A stretch of 64,000 nucleotides of DNA from Russula earlei (GCA_025769875.1 JAGFNK010000163.1:40767-104766), one strand, 5' to 3'; positions 11,268-24,699 are shown, numbered from the stretch's first letter. Translations and numbers: made by a program. The notes: generated from the letters alone by a model not told the origin.

Positions 11268-12293
11268 TTAGAGTTGGGCAACCCTATTGAAGACGGACTG
11301 CTGGAGCTGTGGGCTCATGACATTGAGTAGCCCATCGAGGTCGAAGTGAGCACTTACTGCTGCACTATTGCTTTTGTTGCTTCGGCCATCAAAGAATGAT
11401 AGAATTAGCTCCCGTGCTACCCAGTCGTTTTGAACGGCACCCAGCTCCCAAAAAATCAAGGCACGAGGCTGCTTTGGGTCCGGATGGGTGAGGACAAGAT
11501 CCAACGGAGTACCTTTCTTGAATGGCATGTTTGACAGTGCACTCCTAAGCTGAGCTATTGGCGCTTGGAGATTGAGCTGCTCGTCGGACGACAACTCTCC
11601 GGCTTCAGACGCAGCCCAGTGCCGCGCTTGCAGAGTTCGAATGAATCCATCTCGGATGTGGCTGTACGTTGTATTACGTGTCGGAACTACGAGGAGTGCA
11701 TTTGTCAATAGGACAAACTCACAGATCGGCTCGACAGACAGTGGCTCACCTATACGAAGCACGCATGCCGTGTTGCGTACGATGTATGCCAATTTCTCTT
11801 CTGGACTCGCCGATGACGGAATCTAGCTCAACGTCTGGAGCGCGAAGGAACTAGACTCAAAGTGGACACTGACCTTCAAGCTTGGGTTACTAAGGTCTGC
11901 ATAGAAAGCGGCCGAGTAAACTTTGATCTTGAAGAAGGTCACAACGCCGACGCCGACGCCGAGCAGGGTGAACTCAGGAAGAGCCCCCCTAGACGGTATT
12001 CTCAATGTAGCTGGGAATTCAAAGGAGGTAGCCGGTTCGACTGGGAGGGTTTGAGCCAAGAAAACGGCGGTTATTATACAACATAGCCTACCTACTGTGG
12101 ACTCCTTTTCACGAAAAATGTTGGAGTCGAGATGGACGAAGCCTACGGCCGCAGACAATGATAATGCTAAGGCAGCGGCACCTAATGCGATAGGTCGCAG
12201 CCGCAGTAGTTGTTTGTCGACGGAGTTTGGAAAATAAGAGAGATACAGTCTCCTATGAGGAAAGGTCGACACGAGTATGCGGCGTAGGCTCAT
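11268..12293 (-). CDS. AIM18: AIM18/FMP22-like mitochondrial protein, chalcone-isomerase fold
   Basis: I reconstruct four exons: 12293-12092, 12040-11874, 11822-11750 and 11686-11268, joined by three GT-AG introns of 51-63 bp, giving 286 residues. The N-terminus (MSLRRILVSTFPHRRLYLSY) is basic and amphipathic, like a mitochondrial presequence, and is followed by a membrane-like segment near residues 35-50. The fold's signature follows: LPEFTLLGVGVGVVTFFKIKVYSAAFYAD, TRNTTYSHIRDGFIRTLQAR and FKKGTPLDLVLTHPDP. AIM18/FMP22 proteins are mitochondrial chalcone-isomerase-fold proteins without known isomerase activity. An in-frame ATG upstream at 12347 exists, but the one at 12293 gives the better presequence. 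The extreme C-terminus matches my memory of the family poorly, so a further intron there is possible. Confidence 0.78.
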
Positions 12294-13891
12294 CGTTTGT
12301 GGAAGGAAGAATGGTGTCACGGGTCTACTGGTGCATGTTTTTTTCAAAAACGTTTCATTTCTATTCTGCCGGCATACAACAGGGTCCAGAGCGGTCGCGT
12401 GTCTACTGAGCTAACTTATCACGCACCAGCCCAACCCAGTAACTACCGGTATCTATGATATCCTAAGGGAAGCTTGCTGAAGGGGAAGCGGTTTCGTGCA
12501 GTATGTTACCGGGGAGGCGAAGGGGCCAGGGGATGAGGAACCAGCCCACTGTTACGACCAGATAGATTGGAAGTTGATGGACAGAGAATAAGGGAGGTAT
12601 TGCGTTGAGAGGGCCCCTACGGTGGCTTGGAGAGGTGCGGACCAGTTCGTGACGCGACAGCGGCCCGCGTAGGCGTTCACAGCTTGGTGAGGTGACCCCA
12701 GTAAGGGTCGAGCTGAGGCGGTGTTTTTTGGGGGGGAGGACACAGTCGGCGAGGGCTGGCAGTGAGGACTGCAGGCCATCTGTGATGTGGGGAAGGGCTG
12801 TCTTAGCTGAGGGCCTACAGATTACCAGTTAGGGCATTGGTGGTACACCTCGCGGCGGACGCGTGTAACCTGGCTAAGTTGGAGTAGGAGAGGGCGGCGT
12901 TGATACTGGCGCAGATATCTGCGCTGGCAGGGCCCGGCGGTTACCTCTCCAGGTGTGGTCACTGGCAGCAGCCTCAACGACAATGTTGTGGGGAGTGTGT
13001 CAGAAAATTGGGAGGCCATTATAATGAGGGTATATTTGCATTATAATGGCCTCCAAATTTTCCGACAAGTGGGGAGGTGACCGCTGCTGCATAAGCCGGG
13101 GGTTGGGGCGTTGGAGATATAGCCTTGGTGGCCTTTCTTTCATGTGGTTAGCGGAGGTTTTGATGTCTTTTCTCATATTGGCCGTGGCTTTGTGAGGTCG
13201 GTGAGCGTGTCTCAAAGCTGGTGAGCTGGTTAGCCTGACCTGGAGGGCATCGAGCTTCTTGAAGGGGCCGCTGTTGGTTGTGCGCACCATCGAGCCCTGA
13301 CTACGATGTCCACGTTTTAGCAACTGAAAGTTGATACGTATCGGGAGTCGACCTACACAGTATTCCGAGTGCCAGGAGTACATCCCGAGAACGCCGGAAG
13401 GAGAGGAACATGACCTCGATTGTGCTGAGCTCGCGTTCGCGATGCGAAATCCGAGTTGCCACGTTAGTCACGAAAGAGAGTCCAAAAAGCCGGGGCGCAC
13501 AGCAGAAGTGTTGTTGTAATGGAACGGACGGAAGACACGAAGCAAACGAAACATGGGAAGGATTGAAAACCGGAAGAGCGCGGACTGGATGCAGCCAAAG
13601 ATAAGATAATCGTCATGTGGAATGCGGAGGATGCCCACTGACGGTATCCTTCTGTAGTGCAACTTGCTACGTTAGAACATGAAACAAAATTACGTCTTCG
13701 GAAGAAAGCGAAGAAAATGAACGTATGGAATATCGTTACAGTAAAATGTGGCGCATTGTGAGCCATTCAACGCGTCAGCATGAATATATTAAAAATGGCA
13801 ATAAAAATACGTAGTCAAGTGAGTGTTTGAATGTGGGCTGATGGAAAGGAGTCCAAATAACGAAATTAAAGGTACTAAAAGATACTAGAGT
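12294..13891. other. intergenic between AIM18 and STE3
   Basis: No supported gene lies here. The region contains a strong inverted repeat near 13.0 kb. I looked on both strands for a short pheromone-precursor ORF ending in a CaaX box and found none I would defend. Confidence 0.55.
12998..13067. repeat. 29-bp inverted repeat, 12-nt loop
   Basis: The arms 12998-13026 and 13039-13067 pair at 27 of 29 positions around the loop AGGGTATATTTG. The outer ends read TGTCAG and CCGACA, and the inner arm is GGAGGCCATTATAATG. It lies in a GC-rich non-coding region downstream of STE3. It could be the remnant of a small foldback element or a transcribed hairpin. Confidence 0.85.
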
Positions 13892-15482
13892 TTAAACCGT
13901 GTCAGCGACGTCGCTAGAATATACGTGAAGGATGGACTTGGTTGTGTCAGGCGGATGAGGCTGGTCAGATCTGGGATCCACTGCCGGGGTGGTCGCTTCT
14001 AGCTCGGGTGACTGGCCTGACGCCATGGGCTCAAAGCTATCCATAGAAGACGATACCATGGAGTCCGAAAGTGAATACTGCTCGATGTTGAAATCAGGCT
14101 TCAAGTCGCTCGCGAGGGAAATGGACGGGATCGAGAGTTGGTCGGTGAACGAGACAGTCGAGTCACGCCTCTCCCCAGTTGCTGTGATCACGGAAACGGT
14201 GATGCCGCCTTTGCTCTTCACGTGAGGGAGAGACGAAGTACTAACATGACGTGAGCGCATGAATAGAGATTAGCCTAGCGAAGAGTGCGTACGCATGTGA
14301 TGACCCGTGAAGGGTGCCAAAACTTGTTGTCAAGAGGCCAATACAGCTCGCGAGTGATGTGAAAGCGAGACGGTAATGACGGCGCGCCTCGACCGCGAAG
14401 CCGAAGAAGGCAAAAAATATGAACGCGCAAAGGACAAGCAACCAGCGGTACAACTCGATCGAAACAACTGTTGCGGGGTCACTCTTCCAAATGAAAGCCG
14501 CGATCTGGACGACCCGAGAGTAGTTGCTGTGCGTGTCATCCCAGCTTATCCAGGGGGTGACACCCATTTTTGCATTGCTCACAATGAAATACGTCCCTAA
14601 CGGGATGGTTCCTAGTATCTCGACGGAGGAAAGTGCTATCAGACGAAGGTAACGACCTCGATTGAGACCACCGTTGAATGTTATTACTTCCTTGAAATTG
14701 TATATCGATAACACTTTGTTGAATAAAACATTTGCGACTGATGAGCGGCAGAAGGAATGGGTGTCTGTAATCCTGGACACTCACCACAGTAGACAAGGGA
14801 TACACAACCGATTGCCACGGGCCACGCAAAGAAGAGGAAGAAGGATGGTGGCATGAACACAATTTCAAAGCTAGGGCCGAAGTCCTCATATATGTTGTAA
14901 CGATGCCCCGAAACGACGTACTCTGCATTGCGTACATATAAGCAACTAGTCGAGGATGAAGGTCTTGGGGCACTTACGGGCAGGAATTTGGAGAAGAGGA
15001 ATGCCAAGACCAATGAGCAAATCGGTTATGATGGCGCGGCGCTTCTCTGCGCGAGTGGGCCCTACGGGTTTCACGTTAGCAACCATCTTATAGAGGCGAT
15101 GGTTGATGCAGAGTGAGGCGGCAGGGATTGCAACATTCATAGCAACTTGAATGCGAGTTGCTGGGAGACGTTTTCAGTGTTCATTCAGTTCGAAAACAGC
15201 GCATTAAAAGCTGACCAATGTCACAGTAAACCGGAGCCCTATTAATCATGTTCTTATTCCATACGATCGAGTTGATGCATTGAATCAAACATCCGAGTCC
15301 GGTCCAAGCCATATATAAGCAGGTTCCTGTATTCCAAGCTATGCAATTCCATTCTTAAAACCCGTACTCCAGGGACATAAACGAATGCACGTACATTCGA
15401 GGTGCCAGTAAAAAGGAATGGCACACATGAGGAAACCAACGAATGAGAAGGCGCTGTAGACCTGATTCGGAGGGAGAGCCAT
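13892..15482 (-). CDS. STE3: STE3-type pheromone receptor (seven-TM GPCR)
   Basis: I reconstruct six exons: 15482-15395, 15338-15216, 15160-14978, 14922-14785, 14713-14293 and 14240-13892. This gives 433 residues; an alternative acceptor at 14738 would start exon 5 at 14737 and add eight. Short GT-AG introns keep the frame throughout. The protein begins MALPPNQVYSAFSFVGFL (TM1) and has the STE3 hallmarks: WNTGTCLYMAWTGLGCLIQC (TM2), VAIPAASLCINHRLYKM (TM3), TRAEKRRAIITDLLIGLGIP (loop and TM4), WPVAIGCVSLVYC (TM5), ALSSVEILGTIPLGTYFIV (TM6) and ELYRWLLVLCAFIFFAFFGF (TM7). A Ser-rich cytoplasmic tail follows. These receptors bind farnesylated peptide pheromones at the B mating-type locus or act as non-mating paralogues. 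No pheromone gene was seen nearby, which leans toward a paralogue. Confidence 0.93.
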
Positions 15483-15910
15483 TGTGGTTTTCGAGTGTGG
15501 AGGTGTGATCGACGAGAACTATCGGGGGGACCCGCGAGGGGGATGAGCAAGGGGAAAGTGGTTTGCATGGAGACGGCGGAGAGATTTAAGAGGTGAAGGC
15601 GGCATTAGCTCAGGTACAAAAAGTGGACGTCTCCTTGTCTTGTATTCTGCGAGTCTACCTTGAGAACAACGCGACGGGCAGGGACAAGATGGAAGAAGTG
15701 GTTTGTGCCGGTTGAATCGCCGCCGGGCCGGGAGATCTATCGCTTGATAGACTTACGCGTCCTGCGCTCGTCTCGTGCCAATTACAGCTCGTCTACGACG
15801 CGTCACCAACGAGTCATCGTCGACCTCGTAACGCATATAAGAGCACCGATAGCTTCGCGGTTCGCATCATTCTCTTCCTGCAACAATCTTTCCAATATTT
15901 AGCCTGCGCG
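15483..15910. promoter_or_regulatory. shared divergent promoter of STE3 and BLM10
   Basis: The start codons of STE3 (minus) and BLM10 (plus) lie 428 bp apart with no ORF between them. A TATA-like CATATAAGAG lies near 15833, about 75 bp before the BLM10 ATG. I saw no copy of the Ustilago-type ACAAAGGGA pheromone-response element. Confidence 0.6.
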
Positions 15911-18900
15911 ATGGATGGCACCGTTGACATTTCACAGTCGCTTGACCCCTCCTCGGAAGCATATCACCACGCCTTGCAGACCTTTGTTATGGAAGAAGAT
16001 CTCTCTACCGCCCCGGACTCACCCTCCGTTGAAAGCGCCGATCTCTCGCGCGAACAGTCAGCCATGGAGAAGCAGCGTGCTGCTCTTCAAACCTACCTAT
16101 CCTCACTTCCATATGATGCCGAGTCAGAGGAAGACATGCAATCACGTCTCGAGTTTATTCTCGGTCGAATAATCATCTGTGCTGAGGCGAAGAACTGGCT
16201 CGTGTTAGCCACTTGGGATGGCGTGTTACAATGGTGCGCAATCGCGACCCGACATGTTTTGCTTGCTCTCCACCAAATGCTCATTGTTATAGCTGGTTGC
16301 TTATGCGTTATCCCGTGCCCGTTCAAATTCGTGCCAAGCTCGTGCGGTTGTACTATGAACTTTGCATTCTCCCTGGCATCGAGCCCCGTTTGATTCGCAA
16401 CTGGGCCGACATGCTCTCTAGGTTGCTCGCTGGCAAGTTGGATACGCATCGGAAACTTGAACCCGAAGACTTACAACTTCCATGGAGGCCTCTGTGGCGA
16501 GTCCTGCAGAAAGAAATCTGGCCCAAAACTAGATTCCAAGATCAATCGTGAGTAATTGTAACTGAAGTGGACCAAGCCTTGACAGGACACTCTTTCAGAC
16601 GCAATGTTGTGAATATATTCCTCTACGTAGCTGAAAGGTCAAGGTATTACTACTTTGCGAGTGATATACCTGAGATGCTTGAGACATTCATTCCCCTTAT
16701 AACTCAAGAGGTATGTTGACATTCACTGGTGGCGAGCATTCTATATTGATCTCCCACAGACATATTTAACCATTATGCCGGTCATGACTTCATTTCTTCC
16801 ACCCACACATATTCATCTATACCTTCCTACAATCTTCAAAATCTGGGAGGCTTTCAATTCTTCGTTACTAGATGATAGACTGATCGAAGTTATGGGAGAG
16901 CTGTCCGAAGAGCATGTTTCTGGATCTGCTGGAAAGTTCGGAGTGGAGGGTGGAGCGCAGTGGAAAGATGTTGGCATATGGAGCGAAACGGAATGGACCG
17001 TTCTCATGGGCAAAGCTTTGGGATCGATGAGTAAGTTCGACGGGTTATCGCCACAACCACTAATAATACATGTTGCCCACAGATGTGCCTGTAGGAGCAA
17101 CTCGGGTCTGTGCGATCAATACGTGGCCTAGGATGACGCTGATTAGATTCGTGATTAGGGTGCTAGCACTACAGGGGCGTATGCGGATACCAAATCCGGT
17201 CCCTCCTCTCTTAGAATTAGAAAGACTATCAACCGTTTTTGTGAGTAGGTTCGGTCGCTCGGAACTATGCTGAACTTCCATCCAGCTGCCCTCGCAAAGA
17301 TCGTGGTATACTCGACGTCCGTAGATGGCCCGGTCCGCCCCGAATCCTCACCTTCACGAGGGGAAGGGAGATTTCCCTCCCGTCCAGTTGCCTATCTCGC
17401 CGGTTCGAAAGCGATGGAATCGTTAGAAAAATTTATCACGAGCACCGAGTCCTTCTTCCACCCTTCGAATTCGGGGTTGTGGTCTCTGAGCGTACGCATG
17501 CGCGTTGTCTCCTTTCATTCAGCTTGCTCAGCCTCTTCTAGTTAACCCAATTTCTTCGTTTTTTAACCTCGGAGTTCTGCAAGCGCTGGCGCGAAGAAGA
17601 GTTGCCGAGCTGCAAAACACCACTTGTTCGCATTTAGCTTCTTGTCATGCTAATGGATGACTTATCTCTTAATTTTCAGACACACAGGTTGACCCCTGCC
17701 ATTCGAAGAGCTTTTGTTTTGACGTTGAGGACCCCAGCCCTCCTTGCAATGTTTTCAAAGGACCCTGTATCCATGGGACTTGCCCAAAGTGCCTTACGTT
17801 CTCTGGCTTTCCTGGAGCCTGCCCTCGTCATGCCCGATCTCCTAGAGCGCGCGTATAGCGGACTCGAAGTGGTGAACGAGACCCACCGCACCACAGCTGT
17901 CTTGAGTATGCTTGGGAGCGTTTCACTACCCTTGTCTTCCGAGACGATCTGGTTGGGCGGACAGAAGCACATCCTGCCTTTGCTCGAGATGTGTATCCCA
18001 GGCATTGACCTCGTGGGTTGCTTTCTGTGATCGTGTCAGTGACTGCTCACAGTTTCTGCTTGAAGAATGATCCTGCCAAAACAATTTTTGCCACAATGTT
18101 CATTATTGCAGTCGTTCAGAACATAAAAATTGGCGACCTTTCGTCTACACAATCAAGATTATCGTTCTCTAGTGATGCACCGGGAGAAAGTATGGATGTG
18201 GATGACAGGCTACGGCTTCCAGATGGAACAGAGCATGGGGCTTCCCCGTCGTTGACCAAGGCCGAAGAACGAACACTGGTCCGTGAGAGTACGGCTGGAT
18301 TTGCTGGTACGTACCTAAAACTACCAATCGACAACCAGATGCGCCTGTTAAGCGATTCTGTAGATTGGGTTACGTCTCTTTTTCGCCGTGTTTTGTCCCT
18401 GTACGAAAATCTTCCTGAGGAAGGTGGCAAGAAGAATACGACTGGTGGCAAGCAGGAAGAGAGCGTAGTCAAATCGATCAAGAGCATGCTAGACCTCATC
18501 TGCCTCCATCTCTCGGACCCACTCTTCGATCTAGTCCTTAAGCTTGTGTATGAATATGCTACAACGAATGCTAAGTCAAACGCTGTCAAAGCGATCGGGC
18601 AGCTGATCTCAAGCCTTGCGTTGGCACATCCTGCCAAGACGATTGACAAGTTTCTACCTTTCTGTCTATCACAGGTCAAAGATGAACTGAAGCATGGAGC
18701 TTCAAGCGTTCGAACAACATCGAGTCATGCTGCCATCCCTTCTGACACCACCTTACACTGGAGTGCGGCATCATCACTATTAGACTGTTCCTCCATTAAT
18801 GGTTTCCGTCTGTAGACATCTCTATTCTCCGCGGATGTTTTGGACACGACGGAACTGCAGTACGTATGAGCCTCGGGAAACAGAGAACACCCCTGACATC

Positions 18901-21900
18901 CTGCTTTATCCTACCAGCTTCTTAAGCATAAGGCTGACATAATGGAGCTTTTGTCCTTGCTTGTGGACAAAACATTCAGCGAGAGAGGGTACAGTTCTAC
19001 AGGGCGTCTTATCCATCGCGTGCTTAACACGCTTGTTGGCGTGTATCCTCTCAACGCGCGGTTTGTAAACACGGATGAGTGGAATAGTGAGGGTATGTTC
19101 TTGACTTAAGTGCTCCCTTTGGTCGTCTGACCGAATCAACTCAGGGTTCGACAGAGATCATAACTCACACTGGGGAAGACTCCATAAGGCTGAGGATGTC
19201 AAGATCGAGTGGCATGGTGGGTTCAGATCAACCATACGATCACAGGAAGGGTCTTATTCGGTTGTAGTCCCATCAAATGAAGAGATCTCGTTTGCACTTG
19301 AGATTCTCAGCCATATCGTAAACCCTGCGTTGGACGAGGTTGAGGCACTTCTATCAACATCAAGTTCCTGGGACGGTGTTGCGCGAAACGACTTTTGTCG
19401 GTAAGCTTAAATGATCCCCACTCGTACGCTTATAAGGATTAATAAAGCTTGCCACAGTTATCTACACATTGCTAGATCCGCATGGCAGGGTCTGCCTATG
19501 TTCTGCAAGGAACCTCCGAAAGTAGTAGCAGAAACGGGATTAAACCTGAATTCAGAGGTCGAATGTCTTGTTGTGCAGTCAATCGATGTTCAAGCCGGTT
19601 TCACTCTCACTGATCCAGCAGACCCGCGGCATCAAATGGCGTACAGTCAACGTCTACGACTGGGTCGAGTGGTCCATGAAGCAGCTTTAGCTCTTAAGCA
19701 AGAGCATAAGGGTGAAGATCATATCGATGCGGTTATGTCCGTGGTCAAAAGTATCGACACTTACTTGCTGGACTACGCTCTGAGCAGAGGGGACTTTGAT
19801 AACCTGCAAAAGAGTTATTCTACGGCTCGAGAGTCAGTGAACACATGCCACTTATGACATTCCACTGACATGTTTTCTACAGACTCAATCGAGCATGGCC
19901 TAGGCAGAAAGAGAACTCACGTCTTGTTCATCTTAAACGTGCCCTCGTCTACCATAGCGGACGAGTGTACATGCATGCCTTGTATCGACGACGATCCGAG
20001 CTCGATAACCATCTCATTAAAGATCTTCTAGACCTGTCGCTCTCGCCGTATACAAGGGTGAGAAGGTGTAGTATTCTCGATACTCAAAGCGAGTCCTTCA
20101 CTGAAGCGGGCTAGGCATGCACAAGCTGTGCTGGGCAACACCTGCGGGGTGAGCCAAGCATGACAGAAAAGCAGCATTTTTCTGAAGAAAGTCTATAGTA
20201 CTACGTTCGGTCAACTAAGTTGATCCTTCCGTCTGTCTTCGACGCCCTCGTAAAAGGATCTGATCCTGACCGCATGAAGGGCGCCCTGTACATTTTGTGG
20301 AGTAAAGGCATATGTCAGTTCTCCTGATACACTTTCTGCGTCGTATTCTGACATGAATGCAGCTGTATACGCCATCGCTGGTACGTTCTCGTGTCGTTCC
20401 GTTAAGCCTATCCTCACAGCCTTCAATTAAAGATCCTAAAGACCCTGATTTATACGGCCGGTATCTTCTGGCATTACTCGAGTGCCAACACCAGGAAAAG
20501 GTATCGTACTAGCACAGAATAATATAGCAGCGGTTTAACTGTGCCGTTGCCAGCCTTCTATCCAGAAATTGATCACCTCTGTAGCAAATGATGCTATCAC
20601 CAATCTAGCAGAAGAAACAACAAGAACAGACGCTTACACTGAGAGTGCTCCACAAGTCAAAATGGCTGTTGACGCCCTTAGAACAGAGTTATCTCCTGAT
20701 GTGATCGACAATGATGCCCTCAGTGAAGCGCTTCATAAGTCGGCCGCGCGAGTTGAGGCTAGGGAAAAAAAATACAATCAGACAGTACGCCTTATGGATG
20801 CGTTCGGCGTCTTCACAATGTAATCTCCTACACAGATACTGGCTATTACCGAGATTGCGCTGAGACCAACCACACACGTAGGCACTGGTACCGACTTGGA
20901 ACGACGTTGCTAACTCTGTGCTAGTGGCGATATACTCATCTGGCCCTTCAGTTCCTAAGCGGACTTCTCCGTAGAGATGTCGTTCCTCCTTCCGACGTAG
21001 CCAGACTCTTCATCAGTCACACCCTAAGCCCACATCCGCCACTACGTGGAATTGCTCAAAAGTCCGTATTCTGTTTTCATTCGGATAAAATCCGACTCGA
21101 ATGACCTTCACAGAGGCATCATCAAATTGTTGAGTATGGTCAAGATGCGCACATACTCGCGCACATCAACCGAACTTTGGCTGGGCGAGTGGAAAAGTCC
21201 CATCACAAAACATGTGTCGATCAAAAGCGACTCCGGTTTCCACGTTTACATCAATAAGGTCCCATCGATCAAGGATGAGTAAGCTCCCACCATGCGTGGC
21301 TTTGGTAATCGGGTCCTGGACATTGTCACTAACATCGAGATGCCCCGCAGGGCATGTTACATCGATAAACAATATTCTGGGTTTCTCGCATGGGCCCCGG
21401 AGTCAAAGGCGTATATGCATATTCCCGCTGGGGACCCACCTATCACATGGGAATCGGCGTCTAAAGCCGTGCTCGAGGCCATTGGAGATGTTGCTCAGGC
21501 GGAGTATTTTGAGAAATTATTGGTGTTATGGAGTCAAGAATCCAGTCGTAATGTGACTGCTCCTGAGCTGAGGACGGACAATGTTGCGTTCATCAAGACT
21601 ATCGGTATTGAACCCCACCTTCGCGAACCCTTCCTGATACTCACATTGCAGTATAGCTAAGATGTCTCAAGGAGCAGGCTTCGAGAACATTCTGATTTAT
21701 GCAGAAAAGCTTTTGTGGGATGTGGATCGATTCAAACAGCGGGCCGGAGCTGAGGTGCTCGCAGGAGTCACGCGGGGTATGCCAACATTAGTCTAAATGA
21801 GTTGGAATACAGCTAATCTATTGACAATATAGGTGCGAAGAACTGGCCAAAGCAACGCTCTGACCAGCTATGGTATTGGGTAATTTCGCGCTTAGACCGC

Positions 21901-23901
21901 ATATACACGAGCATCAAACCAGATACCATTGGTTTCTGGGAAGCCACTATCAATGTGAGTCTGTCCAAAGTAGTCGACGGAACGGCCGTCAAACTCCTCT
22001 ACGTAGGCATTATTGGAAGGCAGAGACCCGCGACGTGTCCCTGCGTTATCGGAGTGGATCCTCTCACTACCACTCGATTTCCACGGCGATTCTGCCTTTG
22101 CGAGTATGTAAGATTTCCCATCAATGCCCTATGGTACCTCACCAAACCCCTATAGTGATCAAAACGCTTACAATCTTGGGATGCTTCTTGGACAATGTCG
22201 GATACCGTGATGTTCCCCTTCTCGACCGATATTTTGCCCTTCTTCTTGAAGGAACGGATGTTAGTTTTGCAGAGGTAGCTACCTGAATGACCTCTGTCCT
22301 CCCCCTCGTTAATTTTTACATCTTAAGACCAGGGTTTCCATTTCGACGAATCTATATATGATCGCAACGAGACGCTGGAGGCCGTCCTATCCATCGGTTG
22401 ACAGTTTCTTGCGCTGTGTTGCATCAAGTGATGACCCTCTTTCCATTCGGCATGTCTTCCCCTTCCCACCCCGATTGCTGAATGGGGCTGACATTCTGAC
22501 ATAGACGAGTCCCCTATCTGTTACATGTCTCAGAGCTCGCAAATAAGCTTTCAGACTGGAAGGAGAAACGCCATCCTCCCCCGCGAGTCAACCAATCTGA
22601 GGTGAGTCTTTCATCATCTTACAGCACTAATACCGAAGTTAGAGCCATAGTATGACAAAGTGGGATTATCTCGTAAGTGGACCTTGTACCATGTGCGATG
22701 ATTGAACATGTGAGCGCCTGCTAGTGTTGCGGTGGATATGGATCTCGTTCTACAGCCCTCAAGCGCCGTTAATGTTCCCATACGTTCTCCCCCTCCTGTG
22801 TGTACTTTGTTGTTTGCTTTCATTCACCCTCCGACCTCTTTCATTAGACCCGAGATTTTCCGCATGTCCGAGCTTAGTGATGACCCGGAACTACAATCTC
22901 ATAGCCAGGCAGTTTTATACATTCTCTCCGCCGTCTCTCCTCCGCTGGAGTCCGTTGAAGCCATAGGTGTTAGCTTCGTCAGTGCCATTAGTTCCTCTAC
23001 GGTATATGCATCTTCTTTCCCACCGAATTCACGACTAACTCTAACCAAAATCAGTCATGGCGCATCCGCCTGAATTCGTTGCCGACCCTCGTCGTATTCT
23101 TCTATCGCAATCTCATGGGAATATCAAATTCTAGTGTCTCGAAGATTATGGATCTCTTGCTCAACTGCCTTTCCGATGACAACGTGGAGGTACGGGAAAT
23201 GGCATCAAGCGCGTTGTCTGGGATCGTGAGAGTGTCACAGCGTCAAAGTATCATACCTTTGAAGGTAATGCTAGATCGAGCTGTATAGCCCCACCCCATA
23301 CTGATGTGGACCTCAGGACCACTTTGTAAGTCTTGCACGCGGTGTCAGACTTCCGACCCGACGAGACCCCGGCTACCCGGATTCCATGCGAACTCTCCAT
23401 TCTGCAATACTTGGACTCTGCGCGCTGATCGAGAGCTTCCCGTATTCTGTCGAGAAGTGGATGCCACCATTAACAGATAGTCTGTCTCATTTCTCTGTAA
23501 TGCAAAGATCCTTACTGACATCGCCTTGATTTCAATCAGTCCTTGCTCTACACGCCACGGACCCTCCACCTATTTCCACGACCATTCGTAAAACGGCTTC
23601 CGAGTTCAAGAAGGTATGTTTTGATATTTCTGAGTCCATTCTCCGGAGGTTAATGACGAACACATCCAATTTGACAGACTCATCAGGTATAATATTCTAG
23701 AATCAATAACATATGTCTAATTTTCTGATCTTAAATATTTCTTCCAAGGACACGTGGCACCGGGACCAGTTGGCATTTGACGAAGATCAACTACAAAATC
23801 TGTCAACGATGCTCGTTGGCACGTCGTATTGTACGTCTTCATCGGTTTGCTTCTGCCCGCGTATGCTTGATATTGATGGACATACAAAAACAGATGCCTG
23901 A
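15911..23901 (+). CDS. BLM10: BLM10/PA200 proteasome activator
   Basis: This is a large gene with many short introns; coding blocks are traceable from end to end. Exon 1 is 15911-16233 (MDGTVDISQSLDPSSEAY...), exon 2 is 16293-16547, and exon 3 starts at 16599. Characteristic blocks include NWADMLSRLLAGK (about 16400), TSFLPPTHIHLYLPTIFKIW (16.8 kb), RRAFVLTLRTPALLAMFSKD (17.7 kb), DTYLLDYALSRGDFDNLQKS (19.8 kb), LWLGEWKSPITKHV (21.2 kb), and RRDPGYPDSMRTLHSAILGL with KKTHQDTWHRDQLAFDEDQL at the end. BLM10 is a HEAT-repeat ring that caps the 20S proteasome and opens its gate through a C-terminal HbYX motif. Here the penultimate exon (23749-23830) and a final 8-nt exon (23894-23901) join to end Ser-Tyr-Tyr-Ala-stop. 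No disabling break was found, so it is probably functional. Exact middle exon borders need a spliced alignment. Confidence 0.92.
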
Positions 23902-24699
23902 GCCTTGACAATGTAGTGCCATGGACAGATATACTAGACTTGGCGATAGACGTCATGGTTATCAGCTAGGGCAATCAATCGGGTATATCCACGCTATTAC
24001 ACAGAGTTTTCTATCACGTATCCAACTTGCCACTTGTCACGATGCTACTCCCTATGTTTTCTCTCATGTGTGTTCGACATACCGAGGAGATAACGTGAGA
24101 CTCATAACGCCGCAGAAATCCAACGTCGTAAGGCTGATCGATAGGGCACGCGCATGCGAGGCATGACCCACACGTTGCAATTCGTGATCTGACCATCTCG
24201 TTGAGTCTTTTGCGCTTCTCGCTCTGTAAGGAGACCACCCATACCTAACGGCAATCGATAGCCGCTAGCGCTGATAACCCCTCGACAGTGGCGGGGAAGT
24301 GTCCTGAAATTTTAATATGAAGTGAAGTGAATGAATAGCGGACTCAAGAGACGGCTGAGGGCTAGTGGGTTCACTTGCCCTCCCGACCGTGAAGCCTCAT
24401 TTCATATGTTCTACCCCTTCGGCGCTGTTGTGAGACCAACATAGTCTGAGTCATTAGGGCGGCAGAGTGCCTCTGACTTAACGCGAACAGAACACTGAAA
24501 TTGTGCAGGAACGCCGTCCGTTCCTTGACGTACTCCGCCATGAGGATGTTGCGCCCTCGCTACACTGGCAACGGCATGCATCTGTATTCAGTAAGACACG
24601 TCGCACAGCAACGATGCAACCCTCCTCATCGTCCGAGTCGGATGTTGCAAAAAACGCCCTCGAATATGGCTGAACCATTGACCATTCGTAGCATCAGCA

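Noticed and set aside
12998..13067. Bacterial-type rho-independent terminator
   Set aside because: The stem lacks a U-tract and the context is a eukaryotic nuclear genome.
12294..13891. Pheromone precursor gene next to STE3
   Set aside because: No short ORF on either strand ends in a convincing CaaX box. The ORF 13410-13604 ends CSQR, which lacks aliphatic residues and a precursor-like start.
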